DNA of 64,000 nt from Pedobacter sp. MC2016-05 (GTDB lineage: Bacteria > Bacteroidota > Bacteroidia > Sphingobacteriales > Sphingobacteriaceae), in NCBI RefSeq assembly GCF_026239735.1, contig NZ_JAPIVT010000018.1, positions 62,001 to 126,000 on the forward strand. The letters are read 5' to 3'. The position numbers and the translations under genes are program-made. The notes beneath the pieces were generated by a model that saw only the letters and a program-made list of their open reading frames with translations, did no database searches and was not told the origin of the DNA. Shown here one piece after another: positions 25,287-35,435 of this stretch (position 1 is its first letter; each line of letters opens with the position of its first letter).

Positions 25287-26489
25287 ATGCTTACCCAACG
25301 TCAGTTGTTTTTACAACACAATGCACAAACCTCTCCAGAACCTTTAATGCTCGAATTTGTAAGGGCAAAAGGCGTGTATATTTACGACTCGTCTAATAAA
25401 AAACACTTGGATCTTATTGCCGGTATTGGCGTAAGTAATGTGGGCCATTGCCATCCAGACGTGGTTAAGGCCATACAAGAGCAAGCCGAAACTTACATGC
25501 ACTTAATGGTATATGGAGAATATGTGCAAACGCCACAGGTAAATTTTGCAAAGGCATTGGCCGATATTTTACCGCAAAATTTAAGCTGTACTTACTTTTT
25601 AAATTCAGGAACAGAAGCGGTTGAAGGCGCAATGAAATTGGCTAAACGTTATACAGGCCGGACAGGATTTATCGCCTGTAAAAATGCCTATCATGGTAGC
25701 ACTCAAGGGGCCGAAAGTTTAATGGAGAGCGATTTCTATTCTTCAGGATATGGACCATTTTTACCAAACGTCAGCTTTATTCAGCATAATGATGTTAACG
25801 ATTTACATAAAATCACTGAAGATATTGCCGCCGTTTTTATCGAACCTATTCAGGGTGAGGCTGGAATTCGCGTTGCCGATCTAAATTACATGCAGGCTTT
25901 AAGAGCAAAATGTACCGAAACAAAAACGCTGTTGATTTTCGATGAAATCCAATCCGGTTTTGGCAGAAGCGGAAAAATGTTTGCTTTTGAACATTATAAC
26001 GTTGTTCCCGATGTTTTACTGTTAGCTAAAGGAATTGGTGGGGGAATGCCCATTGGTGCATTCATCAGTTCGTTGGAAATCATGTCGGTACTTTCGCACA
26101 CGCCAATATTAGGCCACATGACAACCTTTGGTGGCCATCCGGTTTGCTGTGCAGCAGGCCTGGCTACCTTAAGAACATTGGTAGACAATAATATAGTAGA
26201 GGCAGTAGAAGAAAAAGGTCAACTTTTCAAGTCGTTGTTAAAACATAGCGCTATTAAAGAAATAAGAGGCAAAGGTTTAATGCTTGCTGTAGAATTTGAA
26301 AGCTTCGAAATCAACAAAAAAATTATAGATGCCTGTATTTTGGATGGCGTATTATCAGATTGGTTTTTGCATTGCAGTAATTCTATGCGTATCGCCCCTC
26401 CCTTAATCATCACCAAAGAGGAAATAGAAGGAGCCTGCCAGACCATTTTAAAAAATATTAACTTAGTTACTAATAAGGTGGAACGCTGA
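25287..26489 (+). CDS. Class III aminotransferase (acetylornithine/ornithine aminotransferase-like)
   Basis: 400 residues, PLP fold type I. Conserved blocks include YLNSGTEAVEGAMKLAKRYTGR, the aspartate region LLIFDEIQSGFGRSGKMFA and the PLP lysine in LLLAKGIGGGMPIGAF. These enzymes move an amino group from omega-amino acids such as N-acetylornithine, 4-aminobutyrate or lysine. No arginine-synthesis genes flank it, so the substrate is undetermined. It is transcribed from its own promoter, with the start codon four bases beyond the -7 box, and followed by an independent two-component pair. Confidence 0.9.
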   Translation: MLTQRQLFLQHNAQTSPEPLMLEFVRAKGVYIYDSSNKKHLDLIAGIGVSNVGHCHPDVVKAIQEQAETYMHLMVYGEYVQTPQVNFAKALADILPQNLSCTYFLNSGTEAVEGAMKLAKRYTGRTGFIACKNAYHGSTQGAESLMESDFYSSGYGPFLPNVSFIQHNDVNDLHKITEDIAAVFIEPIQGEAGIRVADLNYMQALRAKCTETKTLLIFDEIQSGFGRSGKMFAFEHYNVVPDVLLLAKGIGGGMPIGAFISSLEIMSVLSHTPILGHMTTFGGHPVCCAAGLATLRTLVDNNIVEAVEEKGQLFKSLLKHSAIKEIRGKGLMLAVEFESFEINKKIIDACILDGVLSDWFLHCSNSMRIAPPLIITKEEIEGACQTILKNINLVTNKVER

Positions 26490-26588
26490 AGGATTTGAGG
26501 TAAAGGGTTTAAAACCATTAAAATAATTATTGGAACAGCATTTTTCGCGAACGTTCTTGATACTTGCTACTAAATACTTAATACTCAT

Positions 26589-27266
26589 ATGAACGTACTC
26601 ATAGTTGAAGATGAAAAAGGCCTGGCGCTCGAAATGGATGAATTTCTAAGCAAAGAGGGTTTCATTGTAGAGCATGCCTGGAAAAAGTCATCCGCCGAGG
26701 AAAAGATTTTTGTAAACAATTATGATTTCATTTTACTTGACTTAGGCTTACCCGATGGTGATGGCTTTGAGGTTTTAAAACAGTTAAAAGGGCTAAAAGA
26801 CCGTGATGACGCAGTGATTATTTTGACCGCCAGAAGCGCAGTAGACGACCGCATTAAAGGTTTGGATGAAGGTGCAGATGATTATTTACCAAAGCCCTTC
26901 TCTCTGAATGAGCTTTTAGCCCGCATGCATGCCATCACCCGAAGAAAGCACAAATTAGAGAAAAATGAAATCAACATTCACGATTTCTTGTTGAATATCC
27001 AAAATAGAACGGTCTCTTTTGGCGAAGAAAGGCTAAACCTCACCAAAAAGGAATTCGAAATTTTCAATTATCTGGTGCTAAACAAAAATCGGGTGGTTTC
27101 AAGGATGAGTTTAACTGAGCATGTTTGGGGCGATATTCTAGAAGTCAATTCTGATTCGAACTTTGTGGATGTGCATGTAAAAAACCTAAGAAAAAAGCTG
27201 ACTGCGATTAGTCCGATAGATTGGTTTGAAACCGTGAGAAGTATCGGTTATAGGATCAATTGTTGA
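26589..27266 (+). CDS. OmpR/PhoB-family response regulator
   Basis: 225 residues: a receiver domain (about 1-118) with acidic pocket Glu7/Asp8, phosphoacceptor Asp51 in ILLDLGLPD, switch Thr in ILTARSA and Lys in YLPKPFS; then a winged-helix DNA-binding domain (about 130-222) with NLTKKEFEIFNYL, RMSLTEHVWG and VDVHVKNLRKKL. The partner kinase gene follows after about 110 bp of repeat-containing spacer. The target genes are unknown; the pair lies upstream of the receptor and SusCD locus on the same strand, but a regulatory link is only positional. Confidence 0.95.
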   Translation: MNVLIVEDEKGLALEMDEFLSKEGFIVEHAWKKSSAEEKIFVNNYDFILLDLGLPDGDGFEVLKQLKGLKDRDDAVIILTARSAVDDRIKGLDEGADDYLPKPFSLNELLARMHAITRRKHKLEKNEINIHDFLLNIQNRTVSFGEERLNLTKKEFEIFNYLVLNKNRVVSRMSLTEHVWGDILEVNSDSNFVDVHVKNLRKKLTAISPIDWFETVRSIGYRINC

Positions 27267-27375
27267 TCAAGTCGAAAGAGTGAAATTCGACGAAGCAAGT
27301 TTGAAGCACGTTTGAAGCCTATTCCACAAGTACACCAATGAAACAAATGAGCCATTGAATTATTGAACCAACCAA

Positions 27376-28680
27376 ATGAAGCTACAGGTTAAGTTTTCTT
27401 TGTATAATGCCATCACTAAAATTGCAATCATTGTGGTATTGGGAGGGATTATACTATTCTCCTTAGATAACATTGCCTTTAACCAACTTGATAACCGGTT
27501 AGTAAAAAAGAAGAATCGAATTATTGAGCACCTCAACGAAAACGAGATTGACAGCCTGCTAAACAAAGAACAATCGTTTACAGATTATAATATTTTAAAA
27601 GAAGAATTTATCGTCTTAACAGATATATCAGATAATCAAAAAAAAGCTTCTGCTACAATAATTACCGAAAAACGTGAAATTGAAGGCGATGTTGAGGTGT
27701 ACAGAATTCTGAATTATAAATTTTCATACCACACCAATTGGTACAATTTAGAAATAGGGGAATCGATGACAGCGCTTTCGTCGATTAAAAATACCATTAG
27801 ATTTTATATGTTGATGGTTTTGTTCGCTGCATTGATCATCACTTTAATGACCGATTATTTCTTTTCCAATTATTTGCTAAAACCTTTTTATACCATTATC
27901 GATAAAAAGATAAACCTGGTAAACGATCCTACTCATTACAATTACGATAACATTCCAACCAGCACGGATGATTTTAAAATTCTAGATAACAGTATAAATT
28001 CTTTGATGAGAAAAATTAGTACATTATTTGCACTAGAAAAGCAGTTTATAGCCAATGTTTCTCATGAGTTATTGACCCCAATATCAGTTTTAAGCACTCG
28101 TTTCGAGAATATGCTAAATACACCAGATATTCCGGAAGAGCATGAAAACAAAATCTACGCTTCCCTGAAAACACTAAATAGATTAAAGGTGATTATCAAC
28201 AGTCTGCTATTAATATCAAAAGTGGAAAATAATCAATATTTGAAAACTGAAGAAATTAGTCTGAAACAAGAGATAACTGATATTTATGAAGATCTGGAAG
28301 ATAGAATTTCAGATAAGAATCTCCGCTATGATTTATCCATTACACAAGATTTCAAGTTTTTGGGAAATAAAGCACTCATCCATATATTATTGAACAACCT
28401 GATTAATAATGCAATAAAATATAATATGGCCGGGAGTTTCATTAACATTACTGGAGAAACTGTGCAACATCACTACAAACTGAATATTAGTGATGGCGGC
28501 GTGGGCATGGATAAAGAACTATTGACAAACGCATTCGACCGCTTTAAACGGGGAAATACGGAGGAAAATGGTTTCGGCTTAGGCTTGGCAATTGTGCAGA
28601 GTATAGCTAAATTTCACAATATTGAAGTCGAAATTCAATCTGAGGAAAATAAAGGCACAAGCATTTCTCTTATTTTTTAA
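27376..28680 (+). CDS. Membrane sensor histidine kinase
   Basis: 434 residues. Helix 1 is about 12-32, followed by an extracytoplasmic sensor of about 110 residues with no recognisable domain, helix 2 about 143-163, a HAMP-like linker, the HisKA dimerisation helix with His230 (NVSHELLTP) and the HATPase domain (N box NNLINNAIKYN, G1 DGGVGMD, G2 GFGLGLAIVQ). A phosphotransfer partner of the response regulator encoded just upstream. The spacer between the two genes contains a CAATGAAACAAATGAGCC-type word repeat. Confidence 0.94.
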   Translation: MKLQVKFSLYNAITKIAIIVVLGGIILFSLDNIAFNQLDNRLVKKKNRIIEHLNENEIDSLLNKEQSFTDYNILKEEFIVLTDISDNQKKASATIITEKREIEGDVEVYRILNYKFSYHTNWYNLEIGESMTALSSIKNTIRFYMLMVLFAALIITLMTDYFFSNYLLKPFYTIIDKKINLVNDPTHYNYDNIPTSTDDFKILDNSINSLMRKISTLFALEKQFIANVSHELLTPISVLSTRFENMLNTPDIPEEHENKIYASLKTLNRLKVIINSLLLISKVENNQYLKTEEISLKQEITDIYEDLEDRISDKNLRYDLSITQDFKFLGNKALIHILLNNLINNAIKYNMAGSFINITGETVQHHYKLNISDGGVGMDKELLTNAFDRFKRGNTEENGFGLGLAIVQSIAKFHNIEVEIQSEENKGTSISLIF

Positions 28681-28704
28681 AATGAAATTGCACTGATACG
28701 CTTA

Positions 28705-28736
28705 TTGCTAACTGCTTAAGCAAATCGTTACCTTTG
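28705..28736 (+). promoter_or_regulatory. Promoter of the 7TM receptor gene
   Basis: -33 TTG at 28705-28707, a 21-base gap, then -7 TACCTTTG at 28729-28736: the best complete Bacteroidota consensus I found here. The ATG follows after five bases, implying a leaderless or near-leaderless transcript separate from the kinase genes. Confidence 0.75.
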
Positions 28737-28741
28737 TATTA

Positions 28742-30643
28742 ATGCAATTATCGTTTCTGAAGAAAATATTTTTATTATCCTTTACCACTTTGCTGCTGGC
28801 CATTTCGGGCTTAAAAGCGCAAAAAATTGTGGAGGTAAATGACAGCATTCCGCAGCATATATTCACGTTTAACGAAATAGAATTTTTTGAAGATGCAAAA
28901 AACGAGTTTACGTTTGAACAGATAAAAAGTAAAAATTTCGATCAGAAATTCAAAGGAAGCATATCCAGCACACCACAAACTAAAAATCTAAACAAAACTT
29001 ATTGGTTCAGGATTAAAATCAAGAACAATGAAAAGGCAAGGAAGCCATTCTTGTTAGAATTTTTTGATCAAACGATTGATCAGATTACGGCATATATTCC
29101 TCAAAGTGATCAGCGTTATAAAATCGAAAATCTTGGTGATGCAAACGCTTTTAATAAACGCTTGGTCCACCATAAAAACTTTGAAATCCCCGTTCAAAAT
29201 GAGGGTAACGACGCTCAAGTTTATTATTTCAAAATTAGTTCTTCTCAGATTTCGGATGTAATTATCGTGTTAAGATCAGCCGAATGGTTTATCTCTTATG
29301 CCCTGGATGAGTATTTCTATTTTGGAATATTCTATGGGATGATTTTGGTCTTTAGTTTTTATAACCTCATTATGTTCATCGCCATTCGGCAGAAACAGTA
29401 TTTATATTATGTTCTTTATAATTTAAGTGTTGGCTTTTTCGAAATGAGCAGTGACGGTATTGCTTATCAGTACTTATGGCCAAATTCTCCGGTATGGAAC
29501 CAAGTGGCTTATGCGTTCGCACTATGTGCAACCAGCATTTTTGCCTTATTATTTACACGAGAATTATTGTTTGTTAAAGCCAAAGCACCGAAATTAAATC
29601 AGCTCATTGTTGGTGTAATTGTAGTTCGGTTAATCTTTTTTGCTTACTGTTACCTCTTCGACCAAACGCTTTTCAGCTTCAAATTCATTGAGGCTATTCC
29701 ACTTGCTGTTGCATTTTTTACTGGTATCTACATTTATAAAAATGGTTATCAGCCGGCACGTTTTTTTGTATTGGGCTATAGCTTTTTGTTTCTTGGCTTT
29801 GCAATGAAATTTCTGATCATGCTAGGTTTTAGCTGGCTGAATTTTGGAGTAGTAAGCTATTATAGTTTGAGCTTTTGTTTCGTATTGGAAATGGTTTTTC
29901 TATCGTTTGCTATTGGCGATAAAGTTCGGTTGCTTAAACTAAAAAAAGATAAAGCACAGCAAAAAATCATCAAACAGATGGCAATTAATGCAAAGTTGAA
30001 AGACACTGTTAACCAGGAACTAGAGACCAAAGTAGAGGAGCGCACGCGGGAGGTTTACCATAAATCAATCATTATCGAGAGTAAAAACCAGGCCTTAGAA
30101 GAAGCGAACGCTTTACTGCAAAAACAGGCTGAAGAAATTTCGAGAATGAACGTACTGCTGGAACAGGATAATGAAGAACTTCAAACCAGTGTAGAGAAAG
30201 TAACGCGTGATCGGGTGATGAATACCGAGGTCGACTTTGAGGAATTCAGCAAAATTTATCCTGACAAGGAAACCTGTTATCAATTTTTAGCGGAACTGAA
30301 ATGGAACAAAGGCTATCATTGCCGTAAATGCAGCAACGACCATTATTTTTCCGGCCATATTTTACACAGTCGCCGCTGTAGCAAATGCGGCTATGAAGAA
30401 TCGGTTACTACTTACACCATTTTTCACAATACAAGAATTCCGATCAACAAAGCCTTCTACATGATCTTTCTGATCTATTCTTCAAAAGGAAAAATCTCTT
30501 CTCACAAACTTTCCGAATTGCTTTCCGTTAGGCAAAGCACCTGCTGGACCTTTGGTACAAGAATCAAAAAAGTGATGGATGACCGGAAGAAAACGCTCAA
30601 AAAAGGCGGGAAAAATGGGTGGAGCCAATTGGTCATTGAGTAA
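28742..30643 (+). CDS. 7TM-DISM receptor fused to an IS1595-type transposase zinc ribbon
   Basis: 633 residues. Signal peptide 1-26 (ending GLKAQ); an extracytoplasmic 7TMR-DISMED2-like beta-sandwich, about 30-175 (NKTYWFRIKI and LLEFFDQTIDQITAYIP are typical), a fold often thought to bind carbohydrate; seven helices about 188-392; a cytoplasmic coiled coil about 396-492; then about 498-620 a domain like the N-terminal part of IS1595 transposases: CRKC (527/530) and CSKC (546/549) form a CxxC...CxxC zinc ribbon, followed by a helical part with SSHKLSELLSVRQSTCW. No DDE catalytic domain follows. It looks like a membrane-anchored DNA-binding sensor. It has its own promoter and lies 292 bp before susC. 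Confidence 0.88.
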   Translation: MQLSFLKKIFLLSFTTLLLAISGLKAQKIVEVNDSIPQHIFTFNEIEFFEDAKNEFTFEQIKSKNFDQKFKGSISSTPQTKNLNKTYWFRIKIKNNEKARKPFLLEFFDQTIDQITAYIPQSDQRYKIENLGDANAFNKRLVHHKNFEIPVQNEGNDAQVYYFKISSSQISDVIIVLRSAEWFISYALDEYFYFGIFYGMILVFSFYNLIMFIAIRQKQYLYYVLYNLSVGFFEMSSDGIAYQYLWPNSPVWNQVAYAFALCATSIFALLFTRELLFVKAKAPKLNQLIVGVIVVRLIFFAYCYLFDQTLFSFKFIEAIPLAVAFFTGIYIYKNGYQPARFFVLGYSFLFLGFAMKFLIMLGFSWLNFGVVSYYSLSFCFVLEMVFLSFAIGDKVRLLKLKKDKAQQKIIKQMAINAKLKDTVNQELETKVEERTREVYHKSIIIESKNQALEEANALLQKQAEEISRMNVLLEQDNEELQTSVEKVTRDRVMNTEVDFEEFSKIYPDKETCYQFLAELKWNKGYHCRKCSNDHYFSGHILHSRRCSKCGYEESVTTYTIFHNTRIPINKAFYMIFLIYSSKGKISSHKLSELLSVRQSTCWTFGTRIKKVMDDRKKTLKKGGKNGWSQLVIE

Positions 30644-30935
30644 ATCGACGTCGAATTCCGCTAATATCCTGCTGTACTAACACCAAAATCTTAACAAATA
30701 GTTAAGGTATTTAAGCGTATCATTTTCCCGCTGACACCATGCTTAGTCTAATTGCTTAAGTGCTGATAATGAACGTAAAAACCTAAATTTTAGGTCCGGT
30801 ACTCAAGCGTATCAAAAACAACACAAAGAACTAGCTATCAGCAGTTTACATGAAATTTAATCCATCAAAAACTTGCTTTTAACATTAAATGAATAGTAAC
30901 TTTACATCCTATAACAATTAACAAGAGCAAAAATT

Positions 30936-33848
30936 ATGAGAAAAAAATTTACATTGCTTATGGTATGTATTCTATGCGGAATCTCTTTGAGTATGGCACA
31001 GAATGTAACTATAAAAGGGCTGGTAAAAGATCAAAAAGGTCTGCCCCTGCCTGGAGTTTCTGTAAAAGTTAAGGGAACTAACCAAGGTGCTTCAACCGCA
31101 GATAATGGAACATATACCATATCTGCTCCACAAAATTCAACATTAGAGTTTTCGTTTATCGGTTTTAAAGCCGTTGAAGAAACAGTAAATAACCGTACAA
31201 CAATTAACGTTACGTTATCTGATGATAATCAACAGTTAAACGAAGTTGTAGTAATTGGTTATGGTACTACTACAAAGAAAGATTTAACCACGGCTGTTGT
31301 TTCGGTATCATCAAAAGATCTCGAAAATCAGCCCATCACCAACCCGTTGCAAGCCATCCAAGGTCGTGCGGCTGGTGTTCAGGTGAGTTCTCAATCAGGC
31401 AAACCTGGTGCGGGAATTTCCATCAGCATTAGGGGAAATACCTCAATTACTGCATCCAATAGCCCGCTATATGTTATTGACGGAGTAACTTCGAGAGATG
31501 CAAGTTTTGTAAATGCAAACGACATTGAGTCGATGACGATTTTGAAAGACGCATCTGCTGCTGCCATTTATGGTTCAAGCGGTGCAAACGGTGTGGTTTT
31601 GATTACCACCAAAAAAGGTTCTGCAGGTAAATTGAAAGTAGCATTCAATGCTTTCACAGGTTTTTCTAATTTCTGGCAAGAACAAGAAGTGTTAAACAGC
31701 GATCAATACGTTGGTTTAATGAGAGAATTAGGCTACACCTCTTTTGGAGGCACAAATAATACCGATTGGCAAAAAGAAACCTTCGGAACGGGCAAACAAA
31801 ATCAATATCAGATTTCACTTTCTGGCGGTACTAAAAGTGGTCAATACTATTTCTCTACTGGCTACCAGCAAGATCAAGGTGTTGTTGCACCAGCGAAATT
31901 AGATCGTTTGACGGCTAACTTTAATGCTACGCAGAACATCACACCATGGTTAAAATTGACTGGAAATGCAGTATTAACATCCAGCACCTCTATCGATGTT
32001 GGCGATAATAGCAGTGTTTCTCGTGGTGGTGTTATCTTGGGCGCACTAACAACCCCTCCTACCATTGGTATTTTTGCACCTAACGGTCAATACACAACCA
32101 TTCCGAATGCAGGTGGTTGGGACAATCCTCTGGCTTTAGCATTCGGTTCTGATAACAGAAATAGAAATTTTAGATTTATTGGAGCTTTCGGTGCACAATT
32201 GAATTTTACAAAAGATCTATATTTGAAATCTACCATTAGCACCAATAATAACAGAAATTTCTATCGTTATTTTACAGATAATTTCCTGACTACTTACGGT
32301 CGCCAGGAAAGAGGTGTTGTACGTGATAATACAACCAGAGAAGGTGTTTGGTTGAATGAAAATATTTTAAACTACACTAAAAACGTTGGAAAAAATGCTT
32401 TTACAGCAACCGGCGGTTATACGATTCAATCATCAGATTGGAAATACAACAACAATGAATCTACCCGTTTTTATGATGCAACAGGCAATCCAACTGCTCC
32501 ATCTGTAGCTTTAACTATTCCACAACGTGCGCAATGGAGCAAACAATCTTATTTGGCACGTGTAACTTATGCTTACGATAGCAAATACTTGTTCAGCTCA
32601 AATTTCAGGGCCGATGGTTCATCAAGATTTACTAAAGAAAACCGTTTCGGTTATTTTCCTTCGGTTTCTGCAGGATGGAGAATTTCTGGTGAAAACTTTA
32701 TGAAAGAAAACAAAACCATTGATGATTTAAAACTTCGTGGGAGTTGGGGTAAAGTGGGTAACGATGAAGGTATTGGAAATTACGCTTACTTAAAACTATA
32801 CAGCGTAAATGCACAAGGCGAATACAATCTTCAAAATCCGGCTAATAATGCATTAACTTGGGAAAAAACGACTCAAACCAACATTGGTTTGGATTTAACC
32901 ATGTTTAAAAGCAGAATTACCTTTAGCGCTGATGCTTACCTGAAAAAAACGAACGATTTATTGATCAATGTTCAATTGCCTCCATCGTCGGGTTTTGGAA
33001 GCCAGGCTTATAATGTTGGTGCAATGGAAAATAAGGGTTTGGAATTCACTTTATCCACCAAAAACTTCGATCGTGAAAAATTCAAATGGACTACCGACTT
33101 AAATTTCTCACTTAACCGTAACAAGGTTACCGATTTAGGTTCTACAACACAATCTTTGGATTTTGCGGGTATTTATGAGCGTGATGCAGCCGTTAGAGTG
33201 GTTACAGGAATGCCATTAGGAAGCTTTTACGGATATCAATTTACTGGTGTTAATCCGGCTACCGGTGCGGCGATGTATGCTGATACCAATAACAATGGTG
33301 TAACTGGTTCTGCTGATCCAGGTGATAGAACTTTTATCGGTTCTGCCCAACCTAACTTCATCTATGGAGTGACCAATAATTTAACTTACGGAAACTGGAA
33401 TCTGAATATGTTTTTCCAAGGTGTGCAGGGAAGCCAATTGTTTAATGCATCAAGAATCGATTTAGAAGGAATGTTCGATTCTAAAAACCAATCTGTTACA
33501 GTTTTGGATAGATGGACAACACCCGGCCAAATTACTACAGTTCCAAAATCATTGAGAAGCAGTTCAGAAAATTCATTAACCTCTAGTCGCTTTGTAGAAG
33601 ATGCCTCTTACTTACGTTTAAAAACGGCTACGCTCTCTTATAGCTTTGGTCAATCAGTTTTAGAAAAATTAAAAATGAGTAAAATTACTTTGTTTGCTAC
33701 AGGTTACAACCTATTAACCTTCACGAAATATTCTGGTTTAGATCCGGAAGTGAATGTGAATTCGGCAAATGGTCCTTCAATGGGTGTTGATTTTGGTACC
33801 TATCCTCAGTCTCGAAGTATATTGTTCGGTGTTAATATTGGATTTTAA
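30936..33848 (+). CDS. SusC/RagA-family TonB-linked outer-membrane transporter
   Basis: 970 residues: signal peptide ending SMAQ, a carboxypeptidase-D-like regulatory domain (about 23-105, IKGLVKDQKGLPLPGVSVKVKG), the SusC-specific linker NEVVVIGYGTTTKKDLTTAVVSV, a plug domain (LQAIQGRAAGVQV...YVIDGV, ...LKDASAAAIYGSSGANGVVLITTKKG) and a 22-strand barrel ending in phenylalanine. It imports glycan oligosaccharides with the SusD lipoprotein encoded 11 bp downstream. The length is at the short end for the family because there is no extra N-terminal signalling extension, so no cognate anti-sigma interaction is expected. Confidence 0.95.
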   Translation: MRKKFTLLMVCILCGISLSMAQNVTIKGLVKDQKGLPLPGVSVKVKGTNQGASTADNGTYTISAPQNSTLEFSFIGFKAVEETVNNRTTINVTLSDDNQQLNEVVVIGYGTTTKKDLTTAVVSVSSKDLENQPITNPLQAIQGRAAGVQVSSQSGKPGAGISISIRGNTSITASNSPLYVIDGVTSRDASFVNANDIESMTILKDASAAAIYGSSGANGVVLITTKKGSAGKLKVAFNAFTGFSNFWQEQEVLNSDQYVGLMRELGYTSFGGTNNTDWQKETFGTGKQNQYQISLSGGTKSGQYYFSTGYQQDQGVVAPAKLDRLTANFNATQNITPWLKLTGNAVLTSSTSIDVGDNSSVSRGGVILGALTTPPTIGIFAPNGQYTTIPNAGGWDNPLALAFGSDNRNRNFRFIGAFGAQLNFTKDLYLKSTISTNNNRNFYRYFTDNFLTTYGRQERGVVRDNTTREGVWLNENILNYTKNVGKNAFTATGGYTIQSSDWKYNNNESTRFYDATGNPTAPSVALTIPQRAQWSKQSYLARVTYAYDSKYLFSSNFRADGSSRFTKENRFGYFPSVSAGWRISGENFMKENKTIDDLKLRGSWGKVGNDEGIGNYAYLKLYSVNAQGEYNLQNPANNALTWEKTTQTNIGLDLTMFKSRITFSADAYLKKTNDLLINVQLPPSSGFGSQAYNVGAMENKGLEFTLSTKNFDREKFKWTTDLNFSLNRNKVTDLGSTTQSLDFAGIYERDAAVRVVTGMPLGSFYGYQFTGVNPATGAAMYADTNNNGVTGSADPGDRTFIGSAQPNFIYGVTNNLTYGNWNLNMFFQGVQGSQLFNASRIDLEGMFDSKNQSVTVLDRWTTPGQITTVPKSLRSSSENSLTSSRFVEDASYLRLKTATLSYSFGQSVLEKLKMSKITLFATGYNLLTFTKYSGLDPEVNVNSANGPSMGVDFGTYPQSRSILFGVNIGF

Positions 33849-33859
33849 GAATTAAGAAA

Positions 33860-35284
33860 ATGAAACTAAAAATATATTCATTAGTAGCTGCAGCAGCATT
33901 GACTATTACGATGCAAAGCGGTTGCAAAAAAGATTTCCTTGATAAACAACCATTTAACCAGGTTACTGGCGATGTGGCGTTTACAACAGCTGCTGGAGCA
34001 GAGAAACTTATTTCGGGTACTTATGGAGGCATGTATAATGACTACCATATTTGGGATTACATGGTAAATGGCGATGTAACCTCTGATAATGCTTATGCAG
34101 GCGGCGATAACCCAGCTAATATTCAAATTGATTTATTCACCACAAACTCCACTAATGGAAACGTTGGCCGGGATTGGAGTGGACTATATTCGAACATTAA
34201 AAATGCAAATGAAGTGCTGGAAAATGTACCTAACATTCAGGATCCAGCTTTAGATGCCAGTGGTAGAAGAGGTCAGATTTTGGGAGAAGCGGCTACTTTG
34301 CGGGCTTATTTTTACTTCCATTTAGTACGCTTATGGGGCGGTGTTCCTTTAGTACTAAAATCGCCAACTACTTTGGAAGAAATGCAAAAATCCCGTTCTT
34401 CTGTTGAGGAAGTGTATGCTCAAATTATTAAAGATTTAGAATATGCCTTGCCACTGGTACGCACAAGCGCTCCAAACAAAGGAATCATTACAAAAGGTAT
34501 CGTAAACGCATTATTAGCTAAAGTTTACGCTTCAAAACCTAATCCAGATTGGACAAAGGTTCAGCAATATGCTGATGCAACCATCAATGGAGGTTATTCA
34601 TTAATTGGTTCTTTTGATCAACTGTTTGATGGCGCACATAAAAACAATAGCGAGTCGATCTGGGAAATGCAGTACGATGGCTGGGGTGGTCCTTCTGGTC
34701 GTGGTAACTGGATGACCGGTGTTATTGTCGGAACAGGATGGAAACGTTTTTGTACACCAACAAATGATTTAGTGGCTGCGTTTGATACCGAAGGTGATGT
34801 GATCCGTAAAAATTCGAGTATTAGTTTTAGAAACGTATCTACAGAGGGATGGTCTGATGATTATTGGTCGAAGTCCAATTATCCTTTCATTAACAAATAC
34901 AGAAATGATGATTTGGCTAACTCTTATATTATTCGTTTGGCCGACATTAAATTATTAAAGGCAGAAGCTTTAAATGAGTTAAGCGCATCAGGATGGTCCG
35001 CAGCAGCTCCAATTGTAAATGAAATTCGCGGTCGTGTGAAGTTAGGTGTTACTCCAGCTGCAAACCAGGCTGATATGCGTTTAGCAATCGAAAAAGAAAG
35101 ACGTTTAGAATTAGCCTTTGAAGGTCATCGCTGGTTCGATTTATTAAGAACAAATAGAGCTGTTGTAGTGATGAACAATCAAAAAAATGGTAGCGGCGCT
35201 AACCTAAATTATAATGTTGCTGCGGGAAAATTATTGTTCCCAATCCCTCAGGCAGAATGGGATAGAAATCCGAATATTCGCTAG
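33860..35284 (+). CDS. SusD/RagB-family surface glycan-binding lipoprotein
   Basis: 474 residues. A lipoprotein signal with Cys22 in the MQSGCKKDFLDKQP context is exactly the SusD start. The helical TPR-like core includes LGEAATLRAYFYFHLVRLWGGVPLV and the C-terminal EKERRLELAFEGHRWFDLLRT, ending in FPIPQAEWDRNPNI, all RagB/SusD signatures. It forms the lid of the SusC transporter on the cell surface and captures oligosaccharides. A GH30 enzyme gene follows after 151 bp, with a weak hairpin between, so the three probably form one glycan-utilisation locus. Confidence 0.95.
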   Translation: MKLKIYSLVAAAALTITMQSGCKKDFLDKQPFNQVTGDVAFTTAAGAEKLISGTYGGMYNDYHIWDYMVNGDVTSDNAYAGGDNPANIQIDLFTTNSTNGNVGRDWSGLYSNIKNANEVLENVPNIQDPALDASGRRGQILGEAATLRAYFYFHLVRLWGGVPLVLKSPTTLEEMQKSRSSVEEVYAQIIKDLEYALPLVRTSAPNKGIITKGIVNALLAKVYASKPNPDWTKVQQYADATINGGYSLIGSFDQLFDGAHKNNSESIWEMQYDGWGGPSGRGNWMTGVIVGTGWKRFCTPTNDLVAAFDTEGDVIRKNSSISFRNVSTEGWSDDYWSKSNYPFINKYRNDDLANSYIIRLADIKLLKAEALNELSASGWSAAAPIVNEIRGRVKLGVTPAANQADMRLAIEKERRLELAFEGHRWFDLLRTNRAVVVMNNQKNGSGANLNYNVAAGKLLFPIPQAEWDRNPNIR

Positions 35285-35364
35285 AAGAACGGTAGCGCAT
35301 TTGATCAGCACACTTCTATGGACGAGCGTTGATAAGAAAATTTTATCACACACAAATCAAATTT

Positions 35365-35397
35365 AAAGGGCGGAGCCTACAAAAGCTTCGCTCCTTT
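35365..35397 (+). terminator. Weak hairpin after susD
   Basis: AAAGGGCGGAGC (35365-35376) and GCTTCGCTCCTTT (35385-35397) can pair imperfectly, with no long T tract. It could attenuate rather than end transcription into the GH30 gene. Confidence 0.4.
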
Positions 35398-35435
35398 ATA
35401 TCATCCTACCCTATTTTATAAAAACCGAAAAGCTA

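Noticed and set aside
28742..30643. The zinc ribbon as an inserted IS1595 element
   Set aside because: The frame is continuous from receptor to ribbon, no DDE domain or terminal repeats are present, and the stop lies where the ribbon region ends.
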